A stretch of DNA of 64,000 nt from Colwellia sp. C2M11. GTDB taxonomy: Bacteria; Pseudomonadota; Gammaproteobacteria; Enterobacterales; Alteromonadaceae. The notes beneath the pieces were generated by a model. The model was not told the origin of the DNA, did not search any database, and saw only the letters and a program-made list of their open reading frames with translations. Shown here in pieces: positions 62,609 to 64,000 of the stretch (positions within the stretch are counted from its first letter, which is position 1; the number at the start of each line of letters is the position of its first letter). Position numbers and translations under genes: made by a program. Where the stretch lies: contig NZ_JAHKQD010000048.1 in NCBI RefSeq assembly GCF_018860915.1, forward strand, positions 1-64,000, in the 5' to 3' direction.

Positions 62609-63979
62609 TTAAATAACCCGAGAAAAACGTTGTTGGTTAATATGCTTTTTCATATAGGCATCAAAGCTCATACAAATATTACGGATAAGTAATCGAGCTT
62701 TTTGCTCAACTTTAATTTCTTTCACATTATTTTCAACTAAACCGTCTTCAATAAATGATGTTAATAACGGTAAATCTTCAGCAAAATAGTCATCAAAGTT
62801 GATATTATATTTTTCACTAATCTTTACTTTGCTAACATAAAGGTTACACATTAACTCTCGAATAACTTCACCACGTAAAATATCATCGTCAGTTAAACTA
62901 ACGCCACGCTCAAGTGCATGTTGTTGGCTTTCAATCGCGTTATAATAGCTTTTTAAGTCTTTAGTATTTTGACCAAACGAACGTCCAATATTGCTGATCG
63001 ATGACACGCCAAGCCCCAGTAAATCACAACCGCCTTTGGTAGTATAACCTTGAAAATTACGATGCAAAGTACCATCACGTTGAGCAACAGAAAGCTCATC
63101 GTTCGATTTAGCGAAATGATCCATACCAATAAAATCGTAGCCATAACTACAAAGTGTTTCTATTGATAACTTCATTAAGGCAAATTTTAGTTTTACATCA
63201 GGCAGCCATTCATCACGTAACTTACGCTGTGCAGCAAAGCGACTTGGTAAATGGGCATAGCTGAACAATGAAATACGATCAACGTTCCACTCGTGCACTT
63301 TGTCTAAAGTATTTTTGAAGTTTTCTAAGGTTTGATGCGGTAAACCATAAATTAAATCGACATTAACAGACTGAAAACCTACCGCTTTTGCATGACCAAT
63401 AAATTCACCAATAAACTCGGTTGACTGCACACGGTTTATTGCTTTTTGTACTTTTAAATCTAAATCTTGTACACCTAAGCTTAACCGGTTGAATCCTAAT
63501 GAAAATAAGTGTTCGGCTAAATCCATCTGAATTTCGCGAGGATCAATCTCAATACTCATTTCAAGGTCATCAGAAAATTCGAATTTTTCTTTTAATAACG
63601 CTACTAAGGTTGTAATTTGTTTATGTGTTAAAAAGCTTGGTGTACCACCACCCCAGTGTAGCTGTTTAACTTTATACTCAGTAAATAATGGGGCTTGTAG
63701 GGCAATTTCTTGCGCTAAATAATCAAGGTATATATCAGCTTTATCACGGTGGCGAGTAATTACTTTATTGCAACCACAGTAATAACAAAGGGTATGACAA
63801 AAAGGAATGTGCACATATAGCGATAATTCACGGTTAGGTGAATCTTTTACCGCTTGAATAAAGTCATCATGCTTGAACTCATCATTAAACTCTAACGCAG
63901 TAGGATATGAAGTATATCTAGGGCCGCTGGTGTTATATTTACTGAGTAATTGATGATCGAAAAATTGACTTGCTTGCAT
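62609..63979 (-). CDS. hemN: Oxygen-independent coproporphyrinogen III oxidase
   Basis: A 456-residue radical-SAM enzyme of heme synthesis that works without oxygen. The cluster motif CHTLCYYCGCNKVITR (about 59-74) carries C-x3-C-x2-C-x-C. LHWGGGTPSFL (about 109-119), RLSLGVQDLD (about 166-175) and VDLIYGLPHQ (about 209-218) follow. SYAHLPSRFAAQRKL and the C-terminal HemN_C part are standard for HemN rather than HemW. The ATG lies 21 bases from the end of the window, so its promoter (an FNR site is likely in this family) is out of view. Confidence 0.93.
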   Translation of the reverse strand: MQASQFFDHQLLSKYNTSGPRYTSYPTALEFNDEFKHDDFIQAVKDSPNRELSLYVHIPFCHTLCYYCGCNKVITRHRDKADIYLDYLAQEIALQAPLFTEYKVKQLHWGGGTPSFLTHKQITTLVALLKEKFEFSDDLEMSIEIDPREIQMDLAEHLFSLGFNRLSLGVQDLDLKVQKAINRVQSTEFIGEFIGHAKAVGFQSVNVDLIYGLPHQTLENFKNTLDKVHEWNVDRISLFSYAHLPSRFAAQRKLRDEWLPDVKLKFALMKLSIETLCSYGYDFIGMDHFAKSNDELSVAQRDGTLHRNFQGYTTKGGCDLLGLGVSSISNIGRSFGQNTKDLKSYYNAIESQQHALERGVSLTDDDILRGEVIRELMCNLYVSKVKISEKYNINFDDYFAEDLPLLTSFIEDGLVENNVKEIKVEQKARLLIRNICMSFDAYMKKHINQQRFSRVI

Positions 63980-64000
63980 GATGTTACCCGTAATTTATCT

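Noticed and set aside
63980..64000. FNR site before hemN
   Set aside because: Only 21 bases upstream are in the window and no TTGAT-N4-ATCAA is present in them.

Overview
The window reads as an A+T-rich chromosomal segment of a marine gammaproteobacterium of the Alteromonadales, most like Colwellia and its relatives. That placement is an inference from gene types and neighbourhoods: yheV/yheS, yheU, cysQ-nudE-yrfG, serC, hemN, a ChrR-type sigma/anti-sigma photoprotection cluster, an SO_0444-type metal permease, many MCP and TonB-type genes, and a 162-bp MITE-like repeat. No rRNA, phage, CRISPR or intact insertion sequence is visible.

Region by region. 1-376: a REP-like repeat patch with an 81-bp tandem duplication. 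377-1606: a PLP ornithine/lysine decarboxylase. About 2.19-10.39 kb: an accessory block of small genes, all on the + strand, mostly membrane or unknown proteins (GFA, two GNATs, YccF, DUF2306, SDR, YbjQ, DUF6868-like, TfoX). It is interrupted by degenerate copies of an integron attC-like element, so I read it as an integrase-less, decaying cassette array. 10.5-21.8 kb: a long minus-strand gene set, transcribed TonB receptor > TVP38/FAD-reductase fusion > DUF547 > ynjB-ynjC-ynjD ABC importer > ynjF-like CDP-alcohol phosphotransferase > fatty-acid-hydroxylase-type membrane enzyme > DoxX-like protein. 22.4-28.9 kb: housekeeping genes. 28.9-38.5 kb: XdhC, a Cu/Zn-type permease with its ArsR regulator, an MFS exporter, two chemoreceptors and a periplasmic binding protein.

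38.7-50.4 kb is one functional block on the minus strand: an ECF sigma factor and ChrR-like anti-sigma, followed by DUF523/DUF1722, photolyase, an NTF2-like protein, SDR, FAD amine-oxidase-like, DUF1365 and a Cfa-type methyltransferase. Upstream lie a LON-domain protein, DUF3833, chalcone-isomerase-like, DUF2878 and an OmpV-like porin. This is the layout of a singlet-oxygen/light response linked to unusual membrane lipid chemistry, and two matching ECF-type promoter candidates are visible. 50.6-57.7 kb: an ATP10-like lipoprotein, a TIGR01777 epimerase, two tandem paralogous alkaline phosphatases behind a Pho-box-like site and a 16-bp hairpin, an unknown secreted protein and a nitroreductase. 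58.0-64.0 kb: tRNA-His and tRNA-Pro, serC of the less common type, DUF1285, a gamma-glutamyltransferase lipoprotein and hemN.

The best candidates for something not fully described are the TonB/TVP38-FAD/DUF547/YnjBCDF gene set, which looks like one uptake and envelope-modification machine with an unknown substrate, and the attC-like cassette array. All functions are read from sequence alone, and no database search was run.
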